Assembly: GCF_010894455.1 (NCBI RefSeq)
Contig: NZ_JAAIXY010000011.1
Span: 310,001 to 374,000, forward strand
Length of the DNA: 64,000 nt
Source of the DNA: Myxococcus eversor
Lineage (GTDB): Bacteria > Myxococcota > Myxococcia > Myxococcales > Myxococcaceae
Direction: 5' to 3'
Under the pieces are notes generated by a model. It made no database searches. It worked only from the letters and a program-made list of their open reading frames with translations, and had not been told where the DNA came from. Shown here one piece after another: positions 43,275-52,122 of the stretch. A program made the translations under genes and the position numbers. Within the stretch, counting starts at the first letter, position 1. Every line of letters starts with the position of its first letter.

Positions 43275-45383
43275 ATGTCCTCTCCGAAGCCGCGTCTCGT
43301 TTCCGCCGTCTGTTCCTGTTGGCCCCTGGTGTTGGCATTGGGCTGTGCCACGACTCAGCCTTCGGCTCCAACCCAAGCTCCGGTGGAGGCCCGCGCCATG
43401 AAGCCCGCGTATGACGTGTCCGCCGTGAAGGCGGAGCTGGTGGCGAAGCATGGCGAGGCGTCGCGCGCGCGCATCGAGCGGGGCGTCGACCAGGTCGCCC
43501 TGCAGTGGCGGGCCGGGGACGGAGACCTGACCGCCTTCGTGCGTGAGCAGTTCGTGTCGGACGCGCGGGTGTTGGACGCGACGTTCGCCCGGCTGGAGCG
43601 GCTGTTCGAGCAGTTGGATGGGCACATGCTGGAGCTGGGCCGTGAGACGCAGTGGTACACGGACCTGGACCTGGGGCCGCTGTTGCCGGTGGAGCCGCTG
43701 GTGGCGGCGTATGACCCGGCCGCGCATGTCGCCGAAGACTTGTTCCGCGCGAAGGTCGCCTTCGTGGTGCTGCTCAACTTCCCGCTGACGACGCTGGCGG
43801 AGCGCACGGAGAAGGGCCCCACGTGGACGCGCAGGCAGTGGGCGGAGGCGCGGCTCGCTGGACGCTTCGCCATGCGGGTGCCGGCGGAGATTGAGCAGGA
43901 GTCCTCACAAGCGGTGGCGGCGGCGAACCTCTACATCGCCGAGTACAACGTGTGGATGCACCACCTGGTGGACGAGCGCGGTGAGCGGCTCTTCCCGAAG
44001 GGGCTGCGGCTCATCAGCCATTGGAACCTGCGCGACGAGCTGAAGGCGGACTACGCGGACCCGCGAGGGCGCGAGAAGCAACGCATGATCGTCCAGGTGA
44101 TGGAGCGCATCATCACCCAGACGATTCCGGCGGCGGTCATCGACAACCCGAGGCTGGACTGGAACCCGTACACCAACGTCGTGACGGTGGCTCCGGCCGA
44201 CACGGTGGAGGCGGACGCGCCGTCGAAGGAGGCGAAGGCGGACGCGACGCGCGAGCAGGACGTGCGCTATGCGCGGCTGCTCGCCATCTTCCAGGCCGCG
44301 CGCAAGGCGGATGCGTTCGTGCCCATCGCGCCCACGCGCATCGCTCGGGCCTTCGAGCTGGGACGCGAGCTGCCCGAGGCGCGGGTGAAGGCGCTGCTGA
44401 CGCAGGTGTTGGAGTCTCCGCTGGTGCCGCGCGTGGCGAAGGAGATCGAGTCACGGCTGGGCCGGAAGCTGGAGCCACAGGATGTCTGGTACGCGGGGTT
44501 CAAGCCGGGGGCGCAGCGGCCGGAGTCGGAGCTGGATGCACTGACGCGCAAGCGCTACCCGAGCGCGGAGTCGTTCGCGAAGGACATGCCTCGCATCCTT
44601 CGTGGCATGGGGTTCAGCGCGCAGAAGGCGGACTGGCTCGCGGAGCACATCCGCGTGGATGCCTCGCGAGGCGCGGGACATGCCCAGCAGGCGATGCGTC
44701 GGGGAGACTTTCCTCGGCTGCGCACGCGCGTCGAGAAGGAGGGCATGAGCTACAAGGGCTACAACATCGCGGTGCACGAGCTGGGGCACAATGTGGAGCA
44801 GGCCTTCGGCCTCTACGGCGTGGACCACACGTTGCTCACGGGTGTGCCCAACAACGCCTTCACGGAGGCGCTGGCCTTCGTGTTCCAGGCGCGCGACCTG
44901 GAGCTGCTCGGGTTGGGCAAGCCGGATGCGGCCAGCGAGCGCGAGCGGGTGCTCGGAGACTTCTGGCAGACGTGGGAGCGCTCGGGCATCGCGATGGTGG
45001 ACATGGGTGTGTGGCATTGGCTGTACGCGCATCCCGAGGCCACCGCGGCGGAGCTGGCCGAGGCGGTGGTGTCCATCTCCCGCGACGTGTGGGCTCGCTA
45101 CTTCGCGCCGGTGCTGGGAGGCGAGGGCACCACGCTGCTCGCCGTCTACAGCCACATGATCAGCTATCCGCTGTACCTGCCGGACTATCCGCTCGGGCAC
45201 CTCATCGCGTTCCAGATTGAAGAGCACCTGTCGCGCAAGGGGCCACTGGGCGCGGAGTTCGAGCGGATGGCCACGTATGGCGCGGTGACGCCGGACCTGT
45301 GGATGTCGCACGCGACGGGCGCGCCGGTGAGCGCGGAGCCGTTGCTGCGCGCGACGGAGGCCGCGCTGAAGGCGAAGCCGTAG
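43275..45383 (+). CDS. Zinc metallopeptidase-like lipoprotein
   Basis: 702-aa protein with a lipoprotein signal (lipobox LGC near residues 23-25). It carries HELGH at residues 501-505 (NIAVHELGHNVEQAF) and a Glu at 531 in FTEALAFVFQARDLELL, the arrangement of a gluzincin-type zinc site (HEXXH plus downstream Glu). The N-terminal half is helical. The family is not identified; architecture is reminiscent of M2/M3-like helical peptidases. The ATG at 43275 has GGAG 8 nt upstream and begins the signal peptide. Confidence 0.8.
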   Translation: MSSPKPRLVSAVCSCWPLVLALGCATTQPSAPTQAPVEARAMKPAYDVSAVKAELVAKHGEASRARIERGVDQVALQWRAGDGDLTAFVREQFVSDARVLDATFARLERLFEQLDGHMLELGRETQWYTDLDLGPLLPVEPLVAAYDPAAHVAEDLFRAKVAFVVLLNFPLTTLAERTEKGPTWTRRQWAEARLAGRFAMRVPAEIEQESSQAVAAANLYIAEYNVWMHHLVDERGERLFPKGLRLISHWNLRDELKADYADPRGREKQRMIVQVMERIITQTIPAAVIDNPRLDWNPYTNVVTVAPADTVEADAPSKEAKADATREQDVRYARLLAIFQAARKADAFVPIAPTRIARAFELGRELPEARVKALLTQVLESPLVPRVAKEIESRLGRKLEPQDVWYAGFKPGAQRPESELDALTRKRYPSAESFAKDMPRILRGMGFSAQKADWLAEHIRVDASRGAGHAQQAMRRGDFPRLRTRVEKEGMSYKGYNIAVHELGHNVEQAFGLYGVDHTLLTGVPNNAFTEALAFVFQARDLELLGLGKPDAASERERVLGDFWQTWERSGIAMVDMGVWHWLYAHPEATAAELAEAVVSISRDVWARYFAPVLGGEGTTLLAVYSHMISYPLYLPDYPLGHLIAFQIEEHLSRKGPLGAEFERMATYGAVTPDLWMSHATGAPVSAEPLLRATEAALKAKP

Positions 45384-45413
45384 GCCACGGCGGTGGTAGT
45401 CTGCGCGCCGCTC

Positions 45414-46364
45414 ATGCCCATCAAGCGTCGACTCAAGGAACTGTTGGCCCAGGGACTGGTGAACGGAGGCCGGCGGCTCGGGCTGCTCGATGATCCTCGG
45501 CTGTTCCAGGTCTTCGAGCGCAGCGGCTACCACGTCACGCCGAACCACTTCTACCAGCCCATCCCCGACACGGGCTCGCTGCCGGAGTCACTCTGGAGCG
45601 CGCGCTCGGAGATGGTGGGCGTGGACCTGCGCGCTTCGAGTCAGCTCGAACTGCTGGAGCGAATCTCCGCGAAGTACCGCGATGAGTACACGGGCTTCCC
45701 GCGCTCGCCCACGGGGGGGCCGCACGAGTTCCACCTGGACAACAGCGCGTTCGGGACGGTGGACACGGAGCTGCTGTACTGCCTGGTGCGGGAGTTGAAA
45801 CCGCGCCGGCTCTTCGAGATTGGTTCGGGCTGGTCCACGCGGCTGGCCGCGCAGGCGTGCCGGAAGAATGAGTCAGGGGGAGCGCCCGCGTGCGAACTGG
45901 TGGCGTTCGAGCCCTATCCCAGCGACGTGCTGCGTGAGGGCTTCCCCGGGCTGACGCGCCTCGAGCCCATGAAGGCGCAGGACATTCCGTTGTCGGAGGT
46001 GGCGAGGCTGGAGGAGAACGACATCCTCTTCATCGACTCCAGCCATGTGTTGAAGGTGGGCAGTGATGTCCAGGTGGAGTTCCTGGAGCTCCTGCCTCGG
46101 CTGAAGAAGGGCGTGGTGGTGCACATCCACGACATCTTCCTGCCCGCGGAGTATCCGAGGTCCTGGGTGATGGAGCACCGCCGCTTCTGGACCGAGCAGT
46201 ACCTGCTCCAGGCGTTCCTGTCCTTCAACGACAGCTTCGAGGTGCTCTGGGGCAGCAGCTTCATGCACCTGACGCAGCCGGAGCGACTGCGTCAGGCCTT
46301 CCCTTCGTACCAGGGCGCTCCCGTGGACTGGCCCGGGAGCTTCTGGATTCGTCGGGTGAAGTGA
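45414..46364 (+). CDS. Class I SAM-dependent methyltransferase
   Basis: 316-aa protein with a Rossmann methyltransferase core: RLFEIGSGWSTRLAAQAC (motif I, GSGWST), then VAFEPYPS (acidic end of strand 2, with Glu) and NDILFIDSSHVLKVGSDVQV (motif post-II with DSSH) and VVVHIHDIFLPAEYP. This layout is that of the methyltransferase_24 group, which includes O-methyltransferases acting on glycans or natural products. Substrate unknown. It begins 30 bp after the metallopeptidase stop and may be co-transcribed. Confidence 0.85.
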   Translation: MPIKRRLKELLAQGLVNGGRRLGLLDDPRLFQVFERSGYHVTPNHFYQPIPDTGSLPESLWSARSEMVGVDLRASSQLELLERISAKYRDEYTGFPRSPTGGPHEFHLDNSAFGTVDTELLYCLVRELKPRRLFEIGSGWSTRLAAQACRKNESGGAPACELVAFEPYPSDVLREGFPGLTRLEPMKAQDIPLSEVARLEENDILFIDSSHVLKVGSDVQVEFLELLPRLKKGVVVHIHDIFLPAEYPRSWVMEHRRFWTEQYLLQAFLSFNDSFEVLWGSSFMHLTQPERLRQAFPSYQGAPVDWPGSFWIRRVK

Positions 46365-46374
46365 GCCGCGCCGA

Positions 46375-47100
46375 CTACGGCTGCTTGGACGTATCGCCGG
46401 GGATGTCCACCAGCTCCACGTCGAAGATGAGGACGGCGTTGGGAGGGATTCGCGAGCCCGGAGGAGGGCGCTCGCCGTAAGCGGTGGCGCCGGGGCAGGT
46501 GAGCTTCGCCTTGCCGCCCACCTTCATCCGCGCGACGCCCTGGGTCCAACACGCGATGACGCCGTTGAGGGGGAACTCGACCGGGATGCCGCGCTTGGCG
46601 GACGTGTCGAACACGGAGCCATCCACCAGCCGTCCTTCGTAGTGGACCTTCACGGTGTCGGTGATGCGGGGGCTCTTGCCATTGCCCGCTTCCGTCTCCC
46701 GGTAGACGACGCCCGTGGGCAGCTTCACCGCGCCGGGCTCCTTGGCCGCGCGCTCCAGCGCCGCGCTGCCTGCCTGGGCCTGGCGCGACTTCGCGAACGC
46801 TTGAATCCTGGGCGCGTACTCCTTCGGCTCGAAGGTGGACGTGCCGGCCATGCCGTCGGCGACGCCGCGCTGGAGGATCTTCACTTCCTCGGGCGAGAGG
46901 GCGAAGAGCGAGAGGTCCTTCCCCACGCTGAGGCCCAGGGCGTAGATGGTCTTCCCGTCCTCGGAGAGTTCGTCGGGAGCAGTCGAGGCCGCGGGAGCCT
47001 TCGCGGTGGGCTCGGCCTTCTTCGCCGCGCCGCCAGCCTGGGCGTGTGCTCCGGTGGTGCCGAGCACCAGCGCGAGGGTCGCCATCCACATCGTTCGCAT
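46375..47100 (-). CDS. Exported FKBP-type peptidyl-prolyl isomerase
   Basis: 241-aa protein: signal peptide (MRTMWMATLALVLGTTGAHA), then an FKBP N-terminal dimerisation domain (YALGLSVGKDLSLFAL; LQRGVADGMAG) and a C-terminal FKBP domain (VKVHYEGRLVDGSVFDTS; IACWTQGVARMKVGGKAKLT; YGERPPPGSRIPPNAVLIFD). This is the FkpA/Mip architecture, a periplasmic folding helper. The ATG at 47100 is preferred because AAGGTGG lies upstream and the signal peptide follows. Convergent with the methyltransferase gene. Confidence 0.93.
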   Translation of the reverse strand: MRTMWMATLALVLGTTGAHAQAGGAAKKAEPTAKAPAASTAPDELSEDGKTIYALGLSVGKDLSLFALSPEEVKILQRGVADGMAGTSTFEPKEYAPRIQAFAKSRQAQAGSAALERAAKEPGAVKLPTGVVYRETEAGNGKSPRITDTVKVHYEGRLVDGSVFDTSAKRGIPVEFPLNGVIACWTQGVARMKVGGKAKLTCPGATAYGERPPPGSRIPPNAVLIFDVELVDIPGDTSKQP

Positions 47101-47264
47101 GCTTCCACCTTTCATCATGAGGACTGGAATATAGGTCCCGCGCGCCTACGCCCAGCACGGAGTGGTGGGTCGTTTTCTTGCGAGTTCAGCACGTGCCTCT
47201 ACCCTGCATCCAGGTTGCTTCAACCCCGGAGCAACCTGTTGCACGCAGCAGAGGAGACGGAGCG

Positions 47265-47615
47265 ATGAGCGACAAGCGCAAGGCGAAGCGGGCGCCCCTC
47301 GACATCTACCTGAACAAGTACATGGGCGGCGTGCCGTACATGTCGCGGGCCGCTGACATCAGCCCAGAAGGGGTGAGTCTGGCGCGGTTGATTGAACCCC
47401 AGCACGAGGCGAAGCGCGTAGGCCTCCAGTTCCAGCTCCCCGGTTCGGAGGAGATCATCTACGCGGAAGGCGAAGTCGTCCGTGAGTGGGTGGAGCTGTC
47501 CACCGCCAAGAAGGGCGAGCGCTCCGGCGTGAAGTTCACCCTCCTCACCGAGCGGCACCGGAAGATGATCGACGCCTACGTCGACCGTCACGGCCGCCCG
47601 GGCAGCGAGAACTGA
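47265..47615 (+). CDS. PilZ domain protein
   Basis: 116-aa single-domain PilZ protein. It has the basic N-terminal KRKAKRAPLDIYLNKY stretch corresponding to the RxxxR part and ADISPEGVSLARL matching the (D/N)xSxxG part of the c-di-GMP-binding signature; the RxxxR is imperfect, so c-di-GMP binding is not certain. PilZ proteins control motility, exopolysaccharide or chemotaxis in myxobacteria. GAGGAGACGG lies just upstream of the ATG. Confidence 0.85.
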   Translation: MSDKRKAKRAPLDIYLNKYMGGVPYMSRAADISPEGVSLARLIEPQHEAKRVGLQFQLPGSEEIIYAEGEVVREWVELSTAKKGERSGVKFTLLTERHRKMIDAYVDRHGRPGSEN

Positions 47616-47730
47616 CGCGACGCGTCGCTCCTCGGAGGTTGTCTTGACTTCCTGGGAGGCGGGCTCCTTGAATGGGCAGCGATTCTGCCCTGGGACTACC
47701 CAAGGTATCGGGTGAGACGGGAGGAGCTCC

Positions 47731-48534
47731 ATGAGGCATTCGCTATGGGGGTTGTTGCTGGCCGTGCCTCTGTCGGCGTTCGGTCAGGGCAGGGCGGCGA
47801 GGCCCGCCCCCACCGTCGAGGTAGTCCGTCCGGTGGGCAGTGTGGGAGTGAATTGGGAGGGGCAGGTGCTTCGGGCGACCGGGGCGGGTGCTCCCGACCT
47901 GAAGGCGGCGAATCCAGGCCAGGCACGCCTGGGGGCCGAGCGCTCCGCCAGGCAGGAAGCGTCCAAGAACCTCCTCGACCAGGTGCGCACGCTGCAGTTG
48001 AGCGCGGGGCGCAGCGTGGGCGACGAGATGGCGCGGGACGAGGTGCGTGGGCGCGTGGAGACGGCGGTCCGCGCCCACAAGGTCGTCGCCAAGCGTTTCT
48101 TCTCAGACAGTGGCGTGGAACTGGATGTGGAGGTGCCGCTGGCGGCGATTACCTCCGCGCTGGTGGTGCCCGCACCAGAGACCATCGTCTTCAACAGCGA
48201 GGGCGCGAAGAGGTACACGGGGCTGGTGGTGGACGCGCGAGGGCTGGGGCTCAAGCCCGTGCTCGCGCCCCGGCTCCTGGATGCGGCGGGCAAGGCGCTC
48301 TATGGCGCGGGCGCGCTGGCGAGTGAGATTCGCGAGTCCACCGGCGTCGCAGCGTGGTTCAACAGCCTGGATGCGGCGAAGAAGGCCGCGCTGGTGGGCG
48401 AGAAGCCCATGGTGGTGAAGGCCACCGGGCTGAAGGGCTCCGACCTGGTGCTCGGCTCGGATGACGTGAAGACGCTGGGCGAGGTCAACACGCGCTTCCT
48501 GGCCGAGGGTCGGGTCGTCATCGTCACGCAGTAG
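47731..48534 (+). CDS. LPP20-like exported protein
   Basis: 267-aa exported protein with a signal peptide ending around AFGQG. The conserved part (LGAERSARQEASKNLLDQVR; VELDVEVPLAAITSALV) resembles the LPP20 lipoprotein domain, a periplasmic domain in many proteobacterial envelope proteins, but there is no lipobox Cys here. GGGAGGAG precedes the ATG. The next gene, a PEGA lipoprotein, begins 17 bp later, so both are probably one transcript. Confidence 0.75.
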   Translation: MRHSLWGLLLAVPLSAFGQGRAARPAPTVEVVRPVGSVGVNWEGQVLRATGAGAPDLKAANPGQARLGAERSARQEASKNLLDQVRTLQLSAGRSVGDEMARDEVRGRVETAVRAHKVVAKRFFSDSGVELDVEVPLAAITSALVVPAPETIVFNSEGAKRYTGLVVDARGLGLKPVLAPRLLDAAGKALYGAGALASEIRESTGVAAWFNSLDAAKKAALVGEKPMVVKATGLKGSDLVLGSDDVKTLGEVNTRFLAEGRVVIVTQ

Positions 48535-48551
48535 CGAGGAAGGTCGGCACG

Positions 48552-48944
48552 GTGAGCGGTTCGCGGGTGGGATGGAGGTCGAGGCCTGCTGGCGCGGGCG
48601 TGTTCCTGCTGTTGTGGCTGGGGTGTTCGGGGCGGAAGGAGCCGGACTCGATGGCTCGGGCGCGCGAGATGATGGCCGGTGCCCAGAGCACGAGCGGTGA
48701 CGTGGCCCTTCGCTGCGACCCCGATGACGCCGAGGTGTATCTGGACGGTGTGCTCCAGGGTCTGTGCAGTGACTACTCGGGCAGTCCCCGAGGGCTCACG
48801 TTGGGCACGGGCCTGCACCAGATTGAAGTGAAGAAGCGGGGGTACTGGCCCTACACAACGTACTACGAGCCCAGTGGCGCTCGGGCGAGGCTGACCATCC
48901 AGCTCCGCTCCTCGGAGAGCGTGCCCGGTGGAAGCACGCCGTGA
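48552..48944 (+). CDS. PEGA domain lipoprotein
   Basis: 130-aa protein with GTG start; signal with lipobox LGC near residues 23-25. The mature part holds a PEGA-type beta domain: VALRCDPDDAEVYLDGVLQG, then GLTLGTGLHQIEVKKRGYWP. PEGA domains are found in surface-layer and envelope proteins. Probably co-transcribed with the LPP20-like gene. Confidence 0.8.
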   Translation: MSGSRVGWRSRPAGAGVFLLLWLGCSGRKEPDSMARAREMMAGAQSTSGDVALRCDPDDAEVYLDGVLQGLCSDYSGSPRGLTLGTGLHQIEVKKRGYWPYTTYYEPSGARARLTIQLRSSESVPGGSTP

Positions 48945-49226
48945 CGTGGGGGCTGCCCTCCTGGCCGCCGCGCGTCCAGCCAGGCTGCCTTGCATCAGAG
49001 TGGCCGTCGTGGTTTCCCCGAAAGCCTGGGCGATGATGGTCCGTGGACCAGCGTGGCCCTCGGGTGGGGCGGGTCGGGGACGGTTTCAGCGAAGCGCCTG
49101 GAGCCTGGACCCGGCGCTTTCGGGATGTGCAATGACGGCTTCAAGGAGCCGTAGGCCGCGGACGTCTCGCGGAAAGAGGAGTGGGTCATCGGACGCCGCA
49201 ACAACAAGAAGAGCAGCCCCGCCGCC

Positions 49227-50405
49227 ATGAGTCCCGCGCCGGCGCAGCCCATGCTGCACGCCGTGAAGGCGGAGGCCGTCGTGGTTCCGACGGTGGCTCC
49301 GGTGCTGGAGGGCGAGCTGACGGAGGTCGAGGCCCGACGCATCGACCTGTGGTGGTCGGCGGTGATGGTGGGCTCGTTGGGCCTGGTGTTCGCGCTGCTG
49401 GCGGTGTTCGGTGGCGTGGCGGTGCCGGTGCTGCTGGCGCTGGCCGGGGCGTACATCTTCAATCCCATCGTGACGACCCTGGAGCGACGGGGGTTGGACC
49501 GGACGTGGGGGACGACGCTCGTCTTCGCGGCCGGGACGCTGATGATGGTGGGCGCGTTCCTCTATCTCGTCCCGGTGTTTCGTGACGAGGCGCTGAAGCT
49601 GCCCGACTTCTTCAGTCGCGCGAGCACGCAGGTGGTGCCGCGCCTGGAGGCGTTGCTGGGGCGCTCGGTGCCGGACCTGGTGCGGCAGCGCACCACGGAG
49701 CTGGGACAGCAGGCGTCGGACCTGGTGCAGAGCGCGGGTCCCGCCGCGGCGCGGCTCCTGGCTGCCTTCGCGGGCAACACGGCTCGGTTCGTGGTGACGC
49801 TGCTGGGGCTCGCGGTGGTGCCGGTGCTGGCCTTCTTCTTCCTGCAGGACTACCCGCGATTGATGGGGCGGCTGAAGGACCTGTTGCCGCGTCGCGCGGT
49901 GGGACTGGTGGGGCGCCGCTTCGCGGAGGTGGACGAGGTGCTCTCCGCCTTCGTGCGCGGTCAGTTGACGGTGGGAGCGCTGCTGTCGGTCATCTACGCG
50001 GCGGGCTTGTCGGCGGGGCGCATCGACATGGCCATCGTCATCGGGGTGATTGCCGGCTTCGGCAACATGGTGCCGTACCTGGGGACGGGGGTGGGCATCC
50101 TGTTGTCGCTCGTGGGGGTGATGCTGTCGTGGCAGGGGCCCTGGCAGCTTGGCGTCGTGGCGGGCACGTTCATCTTCGGCCAGATGCTGGAGGGCTTCGT
50201 CATCACCCCGCGCATCGTCGGCGAGAAGGTGGGCCTGGCGCCGGTGGCGGTCATCATCGCGATTCTCGCCTTCGGTGAGCTGTTCGGCTTCGTGGGCATC
50301 CTCCTCGCGGTGCCGGTGGCGGCCATCCTCAAGGTCGTGCTGAGCGTGGTGGTGCAGCGCTACCAGCGGACCTCGCTGTACACGGGCGAGGCTCGCTCGA
50401 AGTGA
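49227..50405 (+). CDS. AI-2E family transporter
   Basis: 392-aa membrane protein of the AI-2E (PerM/TqsA) family with eight hydrophobic segments and a soluble loop after the third. Family features include PVLLALAGAYIFNPIVTTLE near the start and GFGNMVPYLGTGVGILLS plus EGFVITPRIVGEKVGLAPV in the C-terminal half. Members export small molecules or act as ion antiporters; substrate unknown. The ATG at 49227 is used, but the preceding in-frame codons also look coding without a normal start codon, so the true N-terminus may differ. Confidence 0.88.
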   Translation: MSPAPAQPMLHAVKAEAVVVPTVAPVLEGELTEVEARRIDLWWSAVMVGSLGLVFALLAVFGGVAVPVLLALAGAYIFNPIVTTLERRGLDRTWGTTLVFAAGTLMMVGAFLYLVPVFRDEALKLPDFFSRASTQVVPRLEALLGRSVPDLVRQRTTELGQQASDLVQSAGPAAARLLAAFAGNTARFVVTLLGLAVVPVLAFFFLQDYPRLMGRLKDLLPRRAVGLVGRRFAEVDEVLSAFVRGQLTVGALLSVIYAAGLSAGRIDMAIVIGVIAGFGNMVPYLGTGVGILLSLVGVMLSWQGPWQLGVVAGTFIFGQMLEGFVITPRIVGEKVGLAPVAVIIAILAFGELFGFVGILLAVPVAAILKVVLSVVVQRYQRTSLYTGEARSK

Positions 50406-51196
50406 TGGGCGTGGCGGTGTTGCTGGCGGCGGTGCTGGCGCAGGCTCCAGGCCCCGCCAGCCTCACGCTGTCCCGGTATCGCCTGAACCTGCTCGTGGAC
50501 GAGTCGGTGGATGCGGACACCCTGCGCTCCCTCGCTGGCAGTGGGACGGTGCTGTGGCTGAGCACGCGTTCGAACATGCCGCGCGACTCGACGCTGGATG
50601 CGCTCAAGAGCTTCCCCGAGGTCTGGCTTCAGGTCCGTCCACCGCTCGTCGAGGCCCATGCGCGGCAGCTCGCGCGGGCTCCCCGGGTGGGGCTCTGGGT
50701 GGACGCGACGACGCTCGACCTGTCGGGGTGGCACCATCGGCTGGGGCCCAGGCCGGTGGCGGTGGAGATTCGCGGGCCGATGGATGTGGACGTCGCCCGT
50801 CGCGTGTCGGCCGTGAGGCCCTCGCGGGTGGCGTGGTTCCCCAGGCCCGAGGAGGCGACGCTGGCGGGCTGGGGTGAGTTCGTGCAGCTCCCGGGCGCCA
50901 AGCTGATGGGGCCCCTCGCGATGGATGGGCCCGTGTCGGGTGGCGGCGCGTGGACGTGGCGCTCTCCAACCTCGAGGGGCGTGGTCTGGGTCGACTCGAA
51001 GGGGAGGGTGCCCGCGGGGGTGGTCCGGAGGATCCGCGTGAGGGAGCTGCTGGATGAGTCCGCCCTCGTGTCGTTGTTCGTCCAGGAGCCGGCCACGGAG
51101 CTGGAGATCGAAGTAGGCGCGGACCCGGAGTCCCTGGGTTATGCCCGGGCCTGGGTCGAGCGGCTGGAGGCCGCGGTGAGCGGGAGCGCGCGGTGA
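50405..51196 (+). CDS. Exported protein of unknown function
   Basis: 263-aa protein with a short hydrophobic N-terminus (MGVAVLLAAVLAQA) that may be a signal peptide. The rest is a mixed alpha/beta protein (LWLSTRSNMPRDSTLDALKS; LWVDATTLDLSGWHHRLGP; VAVEIRGPMDVDVARRV). The ATG overlaps the transporter stop (TGATG) and its 3' end overlaps the UDG gene by 4 nt, so all three are one operon. No family recognised. Confidence 0.7.
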   Translation: MGVAVLLAAVLAQAPGPASLTLSRYRLNLLVDESVDADTLRSLAGSGTVLWLSTRSNMPRDSTLDALKSFPEVWLQVRPPLVEAHARQLARAPRVGLWVDATTLDLSGWHHRLGPRPVAVEIRGPMDVDVARRVSAVRPSRVAWFPRPEEATLAGWGEFVQLPGAKLMGPLAMDGPVSGGGAWTWRSPTSRGVVWVDSKGRVPAGVVRRIRVRELLDESALVSLFVQEPATELEIEVGADPESLGYARAWVERLEAAVSGSAR

Positions 51197-51879
51197 CGAA
51201 GCTGGAGAAGCTGCATCAGGAGATCGCCGGGTGTCGGAGCTGTCCCCGGTTGGTGGAGTGGCGCGAGGAGGTCGCCCGGGTGAAGCGCCGTGCCTACCGC
51301 GAGTGGACCTACTGGGGTCGGCCGGTGCCGGGGTTCGGGGATGCGCGGGCCCGGCTCGTCATCGTCGGGCTGGCGCCGGCGGCGCATGGGGCCAACCGGA
51401 CAGGGCGGATGTTCACCGGAGACAGGTCCGGGGACTTCCTCTTCGCGGGGCTGCACCGGGCGGGGTTCGCGAACCAGGGGACCAGTGAGCACCGGGAGGA
51501 CGGGCTGGCGCTGAAGGACGCGTTCATCGTGGCGGCCGCCCGCTGCGCTCCTCCGGACAACAAGCCGCTGCCCGAGGAGCTGGCTCGCTGCGCGCCGTTC
51601 CTGGACCGGGAGATGGCCCTGTTGCCCGCCCGCGTGCTGCTCGCCCTGGGGGCCATCGGGTGGAACGCCGCGCTCGCGTCGCTGGAGCGGACCGGAATGA
51701 AGTTCGCGTCTCCGCGTCCCGCGTTCGGCCATGGGGCGGAGCTGGCGCTCCAGGACGGGCGGATCCTCCTGGGCTGCTACCACGTGAGCCAGCAGAACAC
51801 GCAGACGGGGAGGCTGACGCCGGCCATGTTCGACGCGGTGATGGCGAGGGTCCGGGCGCTGATCGCAGCGGAGCCATAG
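51193..51879 (+). CDS. Uracil-DNA glycosylase, family 5 (UDGb)-like
   Basis: 228-aa DNA repair enzyme. Motif 1 GLAPAAHGANRTGR (residues 59-72) is that of family 5 UDG, where the active-site Asp/Asn of other UDGs is replaced by Ala; motif 2 near the C-terminus is HVSQQNTQTGR. Cys14 and Cys17, with two later Cys (ARCAPPDN; LARCAPF), are positioned to hold a 4Fe-4S cluster. It removes uracil or other deaminated bases from DNA. GTG start overlapping the upstream stop by 4 nt. Confidence 0.88.
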   Translation: MTKLEKLHQEIAGCRSCPRLVEWREEVARVKRRAYREWTYWGRPVPGFGDARARLVIVGLAPAAHGANRTGRMFTGDRSGDFLFAGLHRAGFANQGTSEHREDGLALKDAFIVAAARCAPPDNKPLPEELARCAPFLDREMALLPARVLLALGAIGWNAALASLERTGMKFASPRPAFGHGAELALQDGRILLGCYHVSQQNTQTGRLTPAMFDAVMARVRALIAAEP

Positions 51880-51974
51880 TCCGCGCCGGGAAATGGGGAA
51901 GATCGGATGCGCTGTCGCGTGTTTGCTTGACAGCTACGGGAGCCCGCTGTTATTCCCCGCGCCACCTCAGCACC

Positions 51975-52046
<72 letters not shown>

Positions 52047-52067
52047 ACACAGTTGATGTGATCTCCA

Positions 52068-52110
52068 GCGGGCGGCACGGCTTTCAAGAGCCCTGCCGCC
52101 CGCGGTTTTT
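52068..52110 (+). terminator. Terminator after tRNA-Val, in the thrS leader
   Basis: A perfect 10-bp stem GCGGGCGGCA/TGCCGCCCGC (52068-52077 with 52094-52103) is followed by GGTTTTT. It ends only 12 nt before the thrS ATG, so it could also act as an attenuator or limit read-through from tRNA-Val into thrS. Confidence 0.8.
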
Positions 52111-52122
52111 CCGAGGTATCGC